Shown here: piece by piece, positions 1 through 10,000 of the stretch | Layout: each line of letters opens with the position of its first letter | How positions within the stretch are numbered: the stretch's first letter is position 1 | DNA from: Actinophytocola oryzae | GTDB taxonomy: Bacteria > Actinomycetota > Actinomycetes > Mycobacteriales > Pseudonocardiaceae | Direction: 5' to 3' | Length of the DNA stretch: 64,000 nucleotides | NCBI RefSeq assembly: GCF_004364325.1 | Contig: NZ_SOCP01000016.1 | Coordinates: 165,315-229,314, forward strand | Notes under the pieces: generated by a model | What the model saw: the letters and a program-made list of their open reading frames with translations, nothing else | Database searches by the model: none | Told to the model about the DNA's origin: nothing | Program-made: the position numbers and the translations under genes

Positions 1-2430
1 CGCGCCACCCCGTTCATGGTGCTGCTGGCGGCTTTCGCGGTCGCGACGGCCCGCTGGTGCGACCAGGAGGACCTCGTCATCGGGACACCGGTGGCCGGGC
101 GCAACCGGGCCGAGCTGCAGGGCCTGATCGGGTTCTTCCTGAACACGCTGCCACTGCGGGTGATCGTGCGAGGTGAGCTGTCCTTCCGGGAGCTGCTGGC
201 GCGGGTGCGGCAGACGTGCCTGGACGCCTACTCGCACCAGGACCTGCCGTTCGAGCGGATCGCCGAGAAGGCGGCCTCGGGCGGGCCGCTGGCGCGGGTG
301 ATGTTCGGGCTGCAGCCCAGTGCCCTGCCCGGCTGGCAGGTGCCGGGCCTGTCCGTCGAGCAGTTTCCCGTGCCGGAGCGCTATTCCCAGGTGGACCTGG
401 CGCTGACCCTGTTCGCGGACGCGGACGGCGGTGTGACCGGCCGGGCGGTGTACGCGACCGGGCAGTGCACGGCGGCCGACGTCACCGACGTGCTCGACAT
501 CTGGCAGCGGGTGCTGGCGTGGGTGGCCGAGCACCCGGACGTGCCCGTGGGCCGGTTCGACCCGCTGTCGCGTGCCGAGCGGGCGGCGTTGCTGGCCGAC
601 CTGGACGCCACCGACGCGGAGCTGCCGTGGGCGGGCGGGGTGGTGGCCTCGGTCGAGGCGGCGGTCGACGCGACACCGGAGGCGGTCGCGGTCGTGGCCG
701 ACGACGGGTGCCTGACCTACGCGGAACTCGAGGAGCGCGCCAACAGCCTGGCCTGGTTCCTGCGCGCGAACGGGGTCGGCCCGGACGAGCTGGTCGGGGT
801 GTGCCTGCCGCGGTCCGCGTCCCTGGTGGTGGCGCTGCTCGCGGTCCTCAAGGCGGGCGGCGCCTATCTCCCGCTGGAGAGCGGCTATCCGAGGGCGCGG
901 CTGGCGTTCATGATCGCGGACGCACGGCCCCGGGTGCTCGTCGCCGACGCGACGACGGTCGAGGCGCTGCCCGCGGACCCGCCGGGGGGCTGCCGGGTCG
1001 TCCGGGTCGACCGGCCGGAGCACGAGACCGTCGCGACACGGCCGGAACCGTTGGCAGACCGGGACAACCTCGCCTACGTGATCTACACGTCCGGCTCGAC
1101 GGGCACCCCCAAGGGCGCCATGAACACGCACGCCGCGGTGGCGAACCAGCTCGGCTGGATGCGGGAGGCCTACGGTCTGGCACCGGGCGAGGGCGTCCTG
1201 CACAAGACCCCGATCGGCTTCGACACCGCGGGCTGGGAGTGGCTGTGGCCACTGACCGCGGCGGCGCGGCTGGTGGTCGCCAGGCCGGACGGTCACCACG
1301 ATCCCGGCTACCTGGCGGCACTCGTCCGCGAGCACGGCGTCACGACCTGCAACTTCGTGCCCTCGATGCTGCACCACTTCCTCGCCGATCCCGCGGCGGC
1401 CACGTGCGCGCCGACGCTGCGGCGGGTGCTGTGCATCGGCGAGGAGCTGCCGTCGGCACTGGCCGCCCGGTTCTTCGCGGTGCTGCCCGGTGCGGAGCTG
1501 CACAACCTCTACGGCCCGACCGAGGCCGCCATCGCGGTCACCGCACGCCATGTCGTGCCCGGCGACGAGCACGAGCCCAGGGTGTCGATCGGCCGTCCGA
1601 TCGCGGGCACCCTCCTGCGGGTGCTCGACGGCGACGACCGGGTCGTGCGGACCGGCCTGCCCGGTGAGCTGTGCCTCGGCGGCGTCCAGCTGGCACGCGG
1701 GTACGCGCGGCGGCCGGGGCTGACCGCCGACCGCTTCACGCCGGACCCGTTCGGCTCCGGCGCCCGGCTCTACCGCACCGGGGACCGCGTGCGGGTGCTG
1801 CCGTCCGGCGACCTCGAGTTCCTCGGCCGGATCGACGACCAGGTCAAGCTCCGGGGGCACCGCGTCGAGCTGGGTGAGATCGAGTCCGCGCTCGTCGCCC
1901 ACCCCCTGGTCGACCAGGCGGCCGCGGACGTGGTCGGGGACGGCGCCGAACGCGGGCTCGTGGCCTACCTGGTGTGTGGCGAGCCCGCGCCGGGAGTCGA
2001 CGAGCTGCGGGCCGACCTGCGGACCCGCCTGCCCGCCGCGCTGATCCCCGAGAGCTTCGTGACGGTGCCGGCACTGCCGTTGACCCCCAACGGAAAGCTG
2101 GACCGGGCCGCGCTGCGTGCTTCGGCGGGACGGACGCTGCGGACGGCACGGCCGTACGTGGCACCGAGTGGTCCCGCCGAGCAGATGCTGGTGCGGATCT
2201 GGTCGGAGGTCCTCGGGGTCGACGACATCGGGACGAACGACGACTTCTACGAGCTGGGCGGGAACTCGCTGCGGGCCGTGACCGCCTACCGGGTGGCACA
2301 GCAGCACGGCCTGCTGCTCCCGCTGCCGATGATGCTGGGCGACCACACGATCCGGGACCTGAGCGGGGCGCTGGGCGACGACGCGGCCCGGGCACTGCTG
2401 GGGTTCGGCCCGCCAGCCCACGAGGCGTGA
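1..2430 (+). CDS. NRPS, partial (end of C domain - A - PCP)
   Basis: The reading frame is open from the first base, so the 5' part lies outside the window. Visible order: C-terminal half of a condensation domain (about residues 1-200, with VAGRNR and GFFLNTLPLR), an adenylation domain (about 210-720, with YTSGSTGTPKG, NLYGPTEAA, YRTGDR and NGKLDR) and a peptidyl carrier domain with phosphopantetheine serine 756 in LGGNSL. No thioesterase or reductase domain follows; the protein stops soon after the carrier, so the chain must pass to another protein or be released in trans. Reading the binding-pocket positions by eye gives D-T-W-N-L-I-L-I-A, which I cannot assign to an amino acid. An ArsR gene with its own promoter-like sequence follows. 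Confidence 0.95.
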   Translation, partial: RATPFMVLLAAFAVATARWCDQEDLVIGTPVAGRNRAELQGLIGFFLNTLPLRVIVRGELSFRELLARVRQTCLDAYSHQDLPFERIAEKAASGGPLARVMFGLQPSALPGWQVPGLSVEQFPVPERYSQVDLALTLFADADGGVTGRAVYATGQCTAADVTDVLDIWQRVLAWVAEHPDVPVGRFDPLSRAERAALLADLDATDAELPWAGGVVASVEAAVDATPEAVAVVADDGCLTYAELEERANSLAWFLRANGVGPDELVGVCLPRSASLVVALLAVLKAGGAYLPLESGYPRARLAFMIADARPRVLVADATTVEALPADPPGGCRVVRVDRPEHETVATRPEPLADRDNLAYVIYTSGSTGTPKGAMNTHAAVANQLGWMREAYGLAPGEGVLHKTPIGFDTAGWEWLWPLTAAARLVVARPDGHHDPGYLAALVREHGVTTCNFVPSMLHHFLADPAAATCAPTLRRVLCIGEELPSALAARFFAVLPGAELHNLYGPTEAAIAVTARHVVPGDEHEPRVSIGRPIAGTLLRVLDGDDRVVRTGLPGELCLGGVQLARGYARRPGLTADRFTPDPFGSGARLYRTGDRVRVLPSGDLEFLGRIDDQVKLRGHRVELGEIESALVAHPLVDQAAADVVGDGAERGLVAYLVCGEPAPGVDELRADLRTRLPAALIPESFVTVPALPLTPNGKLDRAALRASAGRTLRTARPYVAPSGPAEQMLVRIWSEVLGVDDIGTNDDFYELGGNSLRAVTAYRVAQQHGLLLPLPMMLGDHTIRDLSGALGDDAARALLGFGPPAHEA

Positions 2431-2444
2431 CGCACGCGAGCCTA

Positions 2445-2480
2445 TTGACAAAAAGTTCTTGTACGTAAAGACTGCTTTTC
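2445..2480 (+). promoter_or_regulatory. probable promoter/operator of the ArsR gene
   Basis: A consensus TTGACA (2445-2450) sits in an unusually A/T-rich stretch just before the ArsR start. An imperfect inverted repeat (AGTTCTT ... AAAGACT) lies between it and the ATG at 2484. This suggests an autoregulated promoter; no convincing -10 box is fixed. Confidence 0.4.
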
Positions 2481-2483
2481 GCC

Positions 2484-3047
2484 ATGAGAGACGTCGTCTA
2501 CCTCGACCAGATCGAGCAGGCAGAGGCCCTGCTCAAGCCGCAGCGGATCGAAGTGCTGCGGCAGCTCGCCGAGCCCCGGTCGTGTACCGAGGTCGCGGCC
2601 GAGCTGGACCAGACCCCGCAGCGGGTGTACTACCACGTGAAACGCCTGGTGGAGGCCGACCTGGTCCGTCAGGTGGCCGAGCGCAGGGTGCGCGGGATCA
2701 CCGAGGGGATCTACCAGGCGGCCGGCCGGTCCTACTGGCTGTCCCCGCGCCTGGTCGGCCAGATCGGGCTGCGTCAGACCCGTGACCGGCTCAGCCTCGG
2801 CTACCTGGTCGACCTGATGGAGGACGTGCAGGCGGACATCGCCGCGCTCGACCTGCGCAGGCCGGACCTGCCCTCGATCGGCGTGTCCGGGGACATCCGG
2901 GTGCGCCCCGAGCAGCGCAAGGCGTTTCTCGACGAGCTGCAGCAGACGCTGCAGGACCTGTTCACCCGCTACGGCGGTGCCGAAGGCGACGCGTTCCGAC
3001 TGGCCGTCGCCTGCTACCCGAAGGGACAACCCGATGACCGACCCTGA
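2484..3047 (+). CDS. ArsR-type winged-helix transcriptional regulator
   Basis: A 187-residue protein with an N-terminal winged helix-turn-helix (about residues 10-85): a helix around RIEVLRQLAEPRSCTEVAAEL, a recognition helix around TPQRVYYHVKRL and a wing. No metal-binding CxC motif is visible, so the ligand is unlikely to be a metal ion. The remaining 100 residues form a probable dimerisation/effector region. The stop overlaps the start of the following SRPBCC gene by 14 bases, a common ArsR/SRPBCC pairing in actinomycetes in which the regulator controls the partner. The role in the cluster is unknown. Confidence 0.85.
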   Translation: MRDVVYLDQIEQAEALLKPQRIEVLRQLAEPRSCTEVAAELDQTPQRVYYHVKRLVEADLVRQVAERRVRGITEGIYQAAGRSYWLSPRLVGQIGLRQTRDRLSLGYLVDLMEDVQADIAALDLRRPDLPSIGVSGDIRVRPEQRKAFLDELQQTLQDLFTRYGGAEGDAFRLAVACYPKGQPDDRP

Positions 3048-3921
3048 CCTGCGCCTGCGTGCGGTCGTGCCCGCCTCGCCGAAGGCCACCTACGAGGCGC
3101 TGACCGACCCGGCCGCGCTGCGTGTCTGGCTCGCCGAGTACGCCGACGTCGACCTGCCCGGCAAGTACGAGTTCTGGGGCCGCTTCACCCCGGACGGCGC
3201 GCGCCCGAACCAGCGCGTGCTGCACGTGGACGAGCGCACGATCCGGTTCGCCTGGACCGTGGACGGCGTGGAGACCACGTCGCAGTTCGAGGTGGACGAG
3301 GACGAGGACGGCACGCTGGTCACACTGAGCCAGACGGATCTGCCCAGCTTCGAGGACATCATCGCCGACAAGGCAGGCGCCCGTGGCGCGCTGCAGACGT
3401 TCTGGTCGCTCGCGATCGCCAACCTGGCCGACTACCTCGCGGGCCGTGCGCCGACCCCGAGGGTCGACTTCACGTCGAGCGAGCTGCGTGCTTCGGTCGT
3501 CATCGACGCGGCACCGGAGCAGGTCTTCGACTCGATGATCCAGCCCGAGGTGTTCCGCACGTGGTTCGGCGCCAACGTGGACATCGAGCCCTATGTGGGC
3601 GGCCGGTTCGCGATGGGCGGGTTCGACGTGAACCCCGACCCGGCCAGGTTCGTCGAGTTCGAGCCCGGCCGCAGGGCGAGCCTGCGCTTCGCCGACAACG
3701 AGACCACCACGTGGGAGCTGGCGGGCTCGGCGGGCGAGACCCGGTTCACCATCGTGCACAGCGGCTTCGACACCACCAACCCGCCCTACGCGGGCTGGGC
3801 GGGCTGGCTGGGCGGCATCGCCGCGCTGCGGCGTTACCACGAGCTGCCGGGGTCGCGGTCGATCTGGCGCCAGGTCGAGATCGCCGGTGTCCCGGAGGGC
3901 ATGCTGTCGAACGACCAGTGA
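3034..3921 (+). CDS. tandem SRPBCC (AHSA1-like) domain protein
   Basis: A 295-residue protein with two consecutive START/SRPBCC-like domains. The first (about 1-140) begins RAVVPASPKATYEALTDP and the second (about 145-285) begins ASVVIDAAPEQVFDSM, each with the hydrophobic-cavity signature of the AHSA1 family. The ATG at 3034 is chosen because homology begins here and a purine-rich GAAGGGA precedes it; an upstream in-frame ATG would only add residues overlapping the regulator. It is co-transcribed with the ArsR gene and ends 15 bases from the convergent dioxygenase gene. Such proteins bind small hydrophobic ligands or act as stress co-factors; a biosynthetic role is not shown. Confidence 0.85.
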   Translation: MTDPDLRLRAVVPASPKATYEALTDPAALRVWLAEYADVDLPGKYEFWGRFTPDGARPNQRVLHVDERTIRFAWTVDGVETTSQFEVDEDEDGTLVTLSQTDLPSFEDIIADKAGARGALQTFWSLAIANLADYLAGRAPTPRVDFTSSELRASVVIDAAPEQVFDSMIQPEVFRTWFGANVDIEPYVGGRFAMGGFDVNPDPARFVEFEPGRRASLRFADNETTTWELAGSAGETRFTIVHSGFDTTNPPYAGWAGWLGGIAALRRYHELPGSRSIWRQVEIAGVPEGMLSNDQ

Positions 3922-3936
3922 GGCGGGCACCCGGCC

Positions 3937-4884
3937 TCAGTCCGGGGTGTGGGGGTTCGTCATGGCCACGGCGATCCTGCGGGCGCCGGTGAACGGCTCA
4001 CGGCCGTGGCACGCCAGCATGTTGTCCACCACCAGGACGTCGCCCGCCTGCCAGTCGAAGCGCACGCGGTGCTTGTCGTAGCAGTCCCTCAGGTGCGCGA
4101 CCGTCTCGTCCGGGATGACGCCGCCGTCACCGAAGTAGGTGTTGGTGGGCAGGTCCTCGACCGCGAAGATCGCCTGGATGCCCTCCCGGACCTCCTCGGG
4201 CAGGGTGGTGTGGTGGAAGAACACGATGTGGTTGAACCACACGCGCTCGCCGGTGTCCGGGTGCGTGTGGACGGCCGTCCGGACCGCCGTGGTCCGCAGC
4301 CGTCCCTTACCCGTCCAGGTGTGGTCGAGTCGGTGGTCCCGGCAGTAGTCCGCGACCACCGACTCGTCGTCCGTGCCGAACGCGTACTCCCACGAGGCGC
4401 CGAACCCCGGGTGGAAGTTGCGCACGACCGACCAGCCCCTGCGCTCGAACTCCTCGCGGACGTCGGGGTGGATCGAGTCGTGGATCCGGCGGATGTCGGC
4501 GAGCGGGGTGGCACCCTCGGTCTCGGGTGGCTGTACACAGTGGAAGTACAGCAGCCTCGGCCACGAGGACTGGTAGGAGTTCTCGTTGTGCAGGAAGATC
4601 GTCTGGTCCGGTGGGTAGTCGGTCGACGTGTACACCGCGCCGGACAGGGAGGTGCGCGGGGACGACCGTTCCGAGTACTCGATCAGCGGACTCCCCGAGA
4701 AGGTGGTGGCGAAGCGACCGAAACCGTCCACTCCGGACACCCGGTAGCCGCGCAGGAGCACGGCGCCGTGACGGGAAAGGCGTTCGCGCAGCAGGGAACG
4801 GCCTGTCTCCGCGACTTCGGTGACCGGCTCGTCGAATGAGCCGGCCGTCATGACGTACGGGAGTTCGGGTGCGACGTCGGTCAT
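3937..4884 (-). CDS. TauD/SyrP-like Fe(II)/2-oxoglutarate dioxygenase
   Basis: A 315-residue non-heme iron oxygenase of the TauD/clavaminate synthase superfamily. The iron ligands are visible as H99-N-E101 and H293 (ACHGREPF), with R303 placed to hold 2-oxoglutarate. An HxE triad instead of HxD, in the context LHNENSY, is typical of SyrP-like and VioC/AsnO-type amino-acid beta-hydroxylases, which act on free or carrier-bound residues. The ATG at 4884 overlaps the TGA of the carbamoyltransferase gene (ATGA), so the two are co-translated. Likely role: beta-hydroxylation of an NRPS building block. Whether the substrate is Arg, Asp, diaminopropionate or something else cannot be read from the sequence. 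Confidence 0.88.
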   Translation of the reverse strand: MTDVAPELPYVMTAGSFDEPVTEVAETGRSLLRERLSRHGAVLLRGYRVSGVDGFGRFATTFSGSPLIEYSERSSPRTSLSGAVYTSTDYPPDQTIFLHNENSYQSSWPRLLYFHCVQPPETEGATPLADIRRIHDSIHPDVREEFERRGWSVVRNFHPGFGASWEYAFGTDDESVVADYCRDHRLDHTWTGKGRLRTTAVRTAVHTHPDTGERVWFNHIVFFHHTTLPEEVREGIQAIFAVEDLPTNTYFGDGGVIPDETVAHLRDCYDKHRVRFDWQAGDVLVVDNMLACHGREPFTGARRIAVAMTNPHTPD

Positions 4885-5861
4885 CGTGCTCCCGCCCCCG
4901 TCCGGTCCTCTGGTGTTGTTCCGTTGCACCATTCCAGTACGGCCATCGCGCTGTGCATCTTGTTCTCGGCCTGTTCGAACACGATGCTCCTGTCGCCGTC
5001 GAGAACCTCCGCCGTGACCTCGTCCCCCCGGTGGGCGGGCAGGTCGTGCATGAAGATCGCGTTCGGGCTGTACCGCCAGAGCGCCTCGGTCACCCGGAAC
5101 GGCGCGAAGACCGCACGCCAGTCCGCGCGGTCCTTGGTCGTTCCCGTTGTCTGCCACCGGGTGGTGTAGATGACGTCGAAGTCCGGCGGCAGGTCCGACA
5201 GGTGGTGGTGCTCGACCACCGGGGCGCCAGCGCGCCCGGCCCGGGCGCGGACGGTGTCGGAGAGCCCGTAGCCGGGCGGGGTGCGGAACTCGACGTGCAC
5301 GCCCTCGTAGCGGCTGAGTGCGAGTGCGAGCGCGGCGGCCGTGTTGTTGCCCTCCCCGACGTAGAGCACCCGCAGTCCGGCTATGCGGCCGAACCGGCGC
5401 CACAACGTGGTGAGATCGGCGAGGGCCTGCGTGGGGTGCTCGTCGCGGGTCATCGCGTTGACCACCGCCATGCGGTCCTGCGCGGCCCAGTCCCGCAGTT
5501 CCGCCTCGTCGTCCGCGGTTCTCGCCACGACCGTGTCCAGCATCCTCGAGAACACCCGGCCGGTGTCGTGTGACGTCTCGCCGGTGTTGGTCTGCAGGTC
5601 GTCGGGGCCGAAGGTGACGACGTCGGCACCGAGGCGCAGCGCGCCAGAGGAGAACGCGGTCCTGGTACGGGTGGAGGTCCTGCGGAAGTAGATGCCGACG
5701 ACCCGGTCCGCCAGTGAACGCCGCCGCTCGGTCCGCCCGGCCGACAGCTCGGCCCCCCTGACCACAATGGACCGGAGGTCCGCGTCCGTGAGGTCGCTGA
5801 TCGAGATCAGGTGCCGCACGCGGTTGTCGTTCCCCGCGGCGCCCGGTGGCCGGTCGGTCAT
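4881..5861 (-). CDS. ornithine carbamoyltransferase-like enzyme, altered substrate site
   Basis: A 326-residue member of the aspartate/ornithine carbamoyltransferase family. The carbamoyl-phosphate site is intact (STRTRT 63-68 and HPTQ 142-145). The second-substrate site differs: where ornithine enzymes carry HCLP, this has MHDLPAHRG (271-279), and the DxxxSMG ornithine loop is replaced by TTRWQTTG (233-240). It should therefore carbamoylate something other than ornithine. Viomycin-type clusters use such an enzyme (VioL) on the beta-amine of diaminopropionate. The SbnA-type gene starting 145 bp away on the other strand makes that the best guess here too. The ATG at 5861 fits the family N-terminus. 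Confidence 0.88.
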   Translation of the reverse strand: MTDRPPGAAGNDNRVRHLISISDLTDADLRSIVVRGAELSAGRTERRRSLADRVVGIYFRRTSTRTRTAFSSGALRLGADVVTFGPDDLQTNTGETSHDTGRVFSRMLDTVVARTADDEAELRDWAAQDRMAVVNAMTRDEHPTQALADLTTLWRRFGRIAGLRVLYVGEGNNTAAALALALSRYEGVHVEFRTPPGYGLSDTVRARAGRAGAPVVEHHHLSDLPPDFDVIYTTRWQTTGTTKDRADWRAVFAPFRVTEALWRYSPNAIFMHDLPAHRGDEVTAEVLDGDRSIVFEQAENKMHSAMAVLEWCNGTTPEDRTGAGAR

Positions 5862-6006
5862 GCGGACAGTCTTTTGGGCCAGGTCACGGGCTGTCAATGC
5901 CGTGCCTGTAGGGGGATCTCCGGTCTGGTTCGCGTCGGCCTCGGCGTTACCGTTGGGTGTCACGTGGTGCCTCCAGTGCAAGCAAGCCGGCGAGACGGAG
6001 AGGTAC
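5862..6006. promoter_or_regulatory. divergent promoter region, carbamoyltransferase / diaminopropionate synthase
   Basis: These 145 bases separate the two divergent operons and must hold both promoters. A ribosome binding site (GACGGAGAGG) precedes the ATG at 6007. I see no clear operator or consensus -35/-10 pair. Confidence 0.5.
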
Positions 6007-7038
6007 ATGGCGGTTTCCCATCGGTCCACCGGTTCTGTCGCGGGTGGCATCCTGTCGGCGGTGGGAAACACTCCCCTGGTCGACCTGGCGAGCCTGGCGC
6101 CCGTCCCCGGCGCGCGGGTCCTCGCGAAGCTGGAGATGCTCAATCCCGGTGGCAGCGCGAAGGACCGGGCCGCGCTGAACATGCTGCTCGACAAGATCCG
6201 CCGAGGCGAGCTGCGACCGGGGGTCTCGGTCGTGGTCGAGTCCAGCTCCGGCAACCTCGCCATCGGGCTCGCCCAGGTGTGCAGGTACTTCGGACTGCGG
6301 TTCGTCTGTGTCGTCGACGCCAGGACGACCGAGCACAACGTGGCCATCCTCCGCGCCTACCGGGCCTCCATCGAGATCGTGACCGAGAAGGACCCGGAGA
6401 CCGGGGCGTACCTGCCCGCCCGGCTTCGCCGGGTCCGCGAGCTGGTGGAGAACACGCCGAACGCCTACTGGCCCAACCAGTACGCGAACCCGTTGAACGC
6501 GCAGGCCCAGGAACAGACGATGCGCGAGATCAGCACGGCCCTCGACGGCCGCGTCGACTACCTGTTCTGCGCCACCAGTTCCTGCGGGACGGTACGGGGT
6601 TGCTCGGACTACGTGCGCAGGCACGGGTTGCCGACGGTCGTGGTCGCCGTGGACGCCGCGGGCAGCCAGATCTTCGGACAGGACAGGAAAGCCGGGAACC
6701 GGCTCATACCCGGCTACGGCTCCGCCTTCCGGCCGCCGCTGCTGGAACAGGACACGGTCGACGAGGTGGTACACGTGTCGGACCTCGACTGCGTCGTGGC
6801 GTGCCGTCGCCTGATGGAACAGGAGGCGATGCTGGTCGGCGGGTCGTCCGGGGCGACCGTCGCCGCGATGGCGGCCATGCGTGACCGGATCGCGCCGGGA
6901 GCGACGTGCGTCGCGATCTTCCCCGACGGCGGCGACCGCTACCTCGACACGATCTACTCCGACAGCTGGGTGGCCGAGCACTTCGGCGACGTCGCGTCGT
7001 TGTGGACCGACCCACGCACCGCACTGGAGATGGTCTAG
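6007..7038 (+). CDS. sbnA: SbnA-type 2,3-diaminopropionate synthase (PLP)
   Basis: A 343-residue cysteine-synthase-fold enzyme. The PLP lysine is K52 in NPGGSAKDRAAL, the substrate loop is SSSGNLA and the phosphate-binding loop is GGSSGAT. The SbnA/VioB subgroup condenses O-phospho-L-serine with L-glutamate to N-(1-amino-1-carboxyethyl)-glutamate, which SbnB then oxidises to L-2,3-diaminopropionate and 2-oxoglutarate. The matching SbnB gene is at 33983-34984. The start is set at ATG 6007 by GGAGAGG just upstream. The NRPS that follows begins 26 bases after the stop, probably in one transcript. Ordinary O-acetylserine sulfhydrylase is the alternative, made unlikely by the SbnB partner. Confidence 0.88.
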   Translation: MAVSHRSTGSVAGGILSAVGNTPLVDLASLAPVPGARVLAKLEMLNPGGSAKDRAALNMLLDKIRRGELRPGVSVVVESSSGNLAIGLAQVCRYFGLRFVCVVDARTTEHNVAILRAYRASIEIVTEKDPETGAYLPARLRRVRELVENTPNAYWPNQYANPLNAQAQEQTMREISTALDGRVDYLFCATSSCGTVRGCSDYVRRHGLPTVVVAVDAAGSQIFGQDRKAGNRLIPGYGSAFRPPLLEQDTVDEVVHVSDLDCVVACRRLMEQEAMLVGGSSGATVAAMAAMRDRIAPGATCVAIFPDGGDRYLDTIYSDSWVAEHFGDVASLWTDPRTALEMV

Positions 7039-7064
7039 CGGATGGACGAGAGGACCGCGCGCTG

Positions 7065-10000
7065 ATGAGGATCGGACCGCTTTCCGCTGACCAGCACAGG
7101 TTGCTGGGGCACCTGCTGGGAGAGTCCGACGACGGGCGGCCGTCCCGCATCCCCGCGTCGGAGGCGGACCGGGGCCACCTTCCGCTGTCCGCGGCCCAGC
7201 GACGGCTGTGGTTCCTTGACCAGGTCCAGCCGGGCTCGCCGCTGTACAACGTGGTCGGCGCCGCCCACCTGCACGGCAGCCTGGACCGTGCGGCCCTCCA
7301 GCGCTCGCTCGACGAGATCGTCCGCAGGCACGAGATCCTCCGGACCACGTTCCACCAGGACGAGGACGAGCCGTGGGCGCGGGTCCGGCCCGCCGGCCCG
7401 GTTCCGCTGCCCTACCACGACTTCTCGGCGCGGCCCGGACGTGACGCCGCCGTCGCCACGCGGACCGCGCGGGAGGCACGCCGTCCGTTCGACCTGACCA
7501 CCGACCTCATGCTGCGGACCGTGCTGCTGAGGACCGGGCCCGACGACCACGTGCTCGTCGTGTGCCTGCACCACATCGCGGCCGACGGCTGGTCGCTCAC
7601 ACTGCTGGTGCGTGAGCTGGCCGTCCTCTACGGCGCTTTGCGCACCGGCCGGGCCGCGGCACTGCCGGAACCGGGGTTGCAGTACGCCGACTTCGCCGTC
7701 TGGGAGCACACCCGGCAGGTCGAGCCGCAGCTGCGGTACTGGGAGCAGCGGCTGCGCGGCCTGGCGCCGGTCGACCTGCCGACCGACGTGCCCCGCCACG
7801 CACTGGCGTCGTTCGCGGGCGAGTCCCTGCCCGTCACCGTGCCGGCGGACCTGGTGCGCAGGCTGCACGAGCTGGGCGCCGCCGAGCGGGCGACCCCCTA
7901 CACCGTGCTGCTCGCCGGCTTCGTGACGCTGCTGGGCAGGTGGAGCGGCCAGGCGGACGTGGTGGTCGCGGCGTCGACGGCCAACCGCACCAGGGTCGAG
8001 ACCGAGCAGATGATCGGCTGCTTCGTCAACACGCTGCCGCTGCGGGTCGACCTGTCCGGCAGGCCGGGCTTCCGGGAGCTGGTCCGCCAGGTCCGCGACG
8101 GCTGCCTCGCCGACTACGACAACCAGGACGCGCCCTTCGACCAGGTCGTGGAACGGCTGCGCCCGGAACGCGAGCGGACCGCGCACACCCCGCTGCTGCG
8201 GCACACGCTCGTGCTGGCCGACCCGAACCCCTCGGTGGACCTGCCGGACCTGCGCATGGAGGTCACGCCGGTGCGCACCGCGACGGCCAAGTTCGAGCTG
8301 CGGCTGGAACTCTGCCCCGACCGGACCGGCGCGCTGACCGGTGTCCTCGAGTACTCCTCCGAGGTGTACTCCGCCGACTCGGTTCGCCGCCTCGCCGACA
8401 GCTTCGTGACCGTGCTGGGCGCCGCGGTGCGCGAGCCGGACCGGCCGGTCACGCTGTCGAGCCTGATGGGACCCGCCGAGTACGACCGGGTGGTCCACGA
8501 CCTCAGCGGGGCCGGGGTGCCCGCGCCGGCACCCACGTGCCTGCACGAGCTGTTCGAGCGCTGTGTGGACGAGGCACCGGACAGGGTCGCCGTCGTGGAC
8601 GGCCCGGTCCGGCTCACCTACCGCCAGCTCGACGAACGCGCGAACCGGTTCGCGCACTTCCTGCGTGGCCGAGGGATCGGCCCCGAGCAGCGGGTCGCGG
8701 TCTGCCTGCCGCGCTCCGCCGAGCTGGTGGCGCTGCTGCTCGGCGTGCTCAAGGCGGGTGCGGCGTTCGTGCCGCTCGACCCGGACTACCCGCAGGCCCG
8801 GCTCGCGTTCATGGTCGGGGACAGCGACCCGACCGTCGTGCTGGCGGGCTCGGACCTGCCGCCGGACCAGACGGCACCCGTCGTGCTCCTCGACGACGTG
8901 ACAGCCCAGCTGGCGACGCAGTCGAGTGACCGGCCGCCGGTCGCGACCCGGCCGGGCGACTGCGCCTACGTCGTGTACACGTCCGGCTCGACCGGGCTGC
9001 CCAAGGGGGTGAGCGTCGACCACCACGCGCTCACGAACCTGTTGCGCTGGCGCCAGGCGACCTTCCCGCTCGGCACGGACGACACCGCGTTGTTCAAGGG
9101 ATCGATCGGCTTCGACGTCACCACGGGCGAGTGGGCGTGGCCGCTGACGTGCGGCGCCCGGGTCGTCGTGGCGCGGCCCGGGGTGGAACGCGACCCGGCG
9201 GGACTGGCCGCGCTCATCCGGGACGAGCACGTCACCACCTGCAACTTCGTGCCGTCCATGCTGCGGGTGTTCCTGGCCGACCCCGCGGCGGCGGGCTGCA
9301 GGCAGTCGCTTCGCCGAGTCCTGTCCGGGGGCGAGAGCCTCACCAGGGACCTGGCCGAACAGTGCCGGGCCGTGCTGCCGGGCACCCAGCTGCACAACCT
9401 GTACGGGCCGACCGAGGCGACCATCGACGTCACGACCTTCCCCGCCGATCCCGCCGGGCTCGCGGACCACACGCGTGTCGTGCCGCTCGGCAGGCCGGTG
9501 ACGGGATCCCGGCTCTACGTCCTCGACCCGGAGCTGGCTCCCGTCCCCGTGGGGGTCGCCGGAGAGCTGTACGTCGGCGGTGTCGCCGTCGCCCTCGGCT
9601 ACCACCGGCGCCCCGGCCTCACCGCGGCGCGGTTCGTCCCCGACCCGTTCACGCCGGGCAGGCGCCTCTACCGGACCGGCGACCGGGTGCGGTGGCTCGC
9701 CGACGGCGCGCTGGCCTTCCTCGGGCGGCTCGACGACCAGGTCAAGATCCGCGGCCAGCGGATCGAGCCCGCCGAGACCGAGGCGGTACTGGCACGTCAT
9801 CCGGCCGTGCGGGGGGCCGTGGTGACCGTGGACCGGGACCAGGACGGCGACACACGCCTCACCGCCTACCTGCTCCCGCACGACCGGGTGGCGGCCTCGC
9901 TCGTCGAGGAGGTCCGGGCGCACGCCCGCGAGCACCTGCCCGAGCACATGGTCCCGGCGGCGTTCGTGCTCCTCGCGGAGTGGCCGGTCGGCCCGAACGG

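Noticed and set aside
3937..4884. Calling the dioxygenase an arginine beta-hydroxylase (VioC)
   Set aside because: The HxE triad is shared with SyrP, AsnO and others; the substrate cannot be told by eye.
4885..5403. N-terminal extension of the dioxygenase frame upstream of 4884
   Set aside because: It lies antisense-frame within the carbamoyltransferase gene and reads as low-complexity Arg/Pro/Gly; the ATGA-overlap start fits the family.
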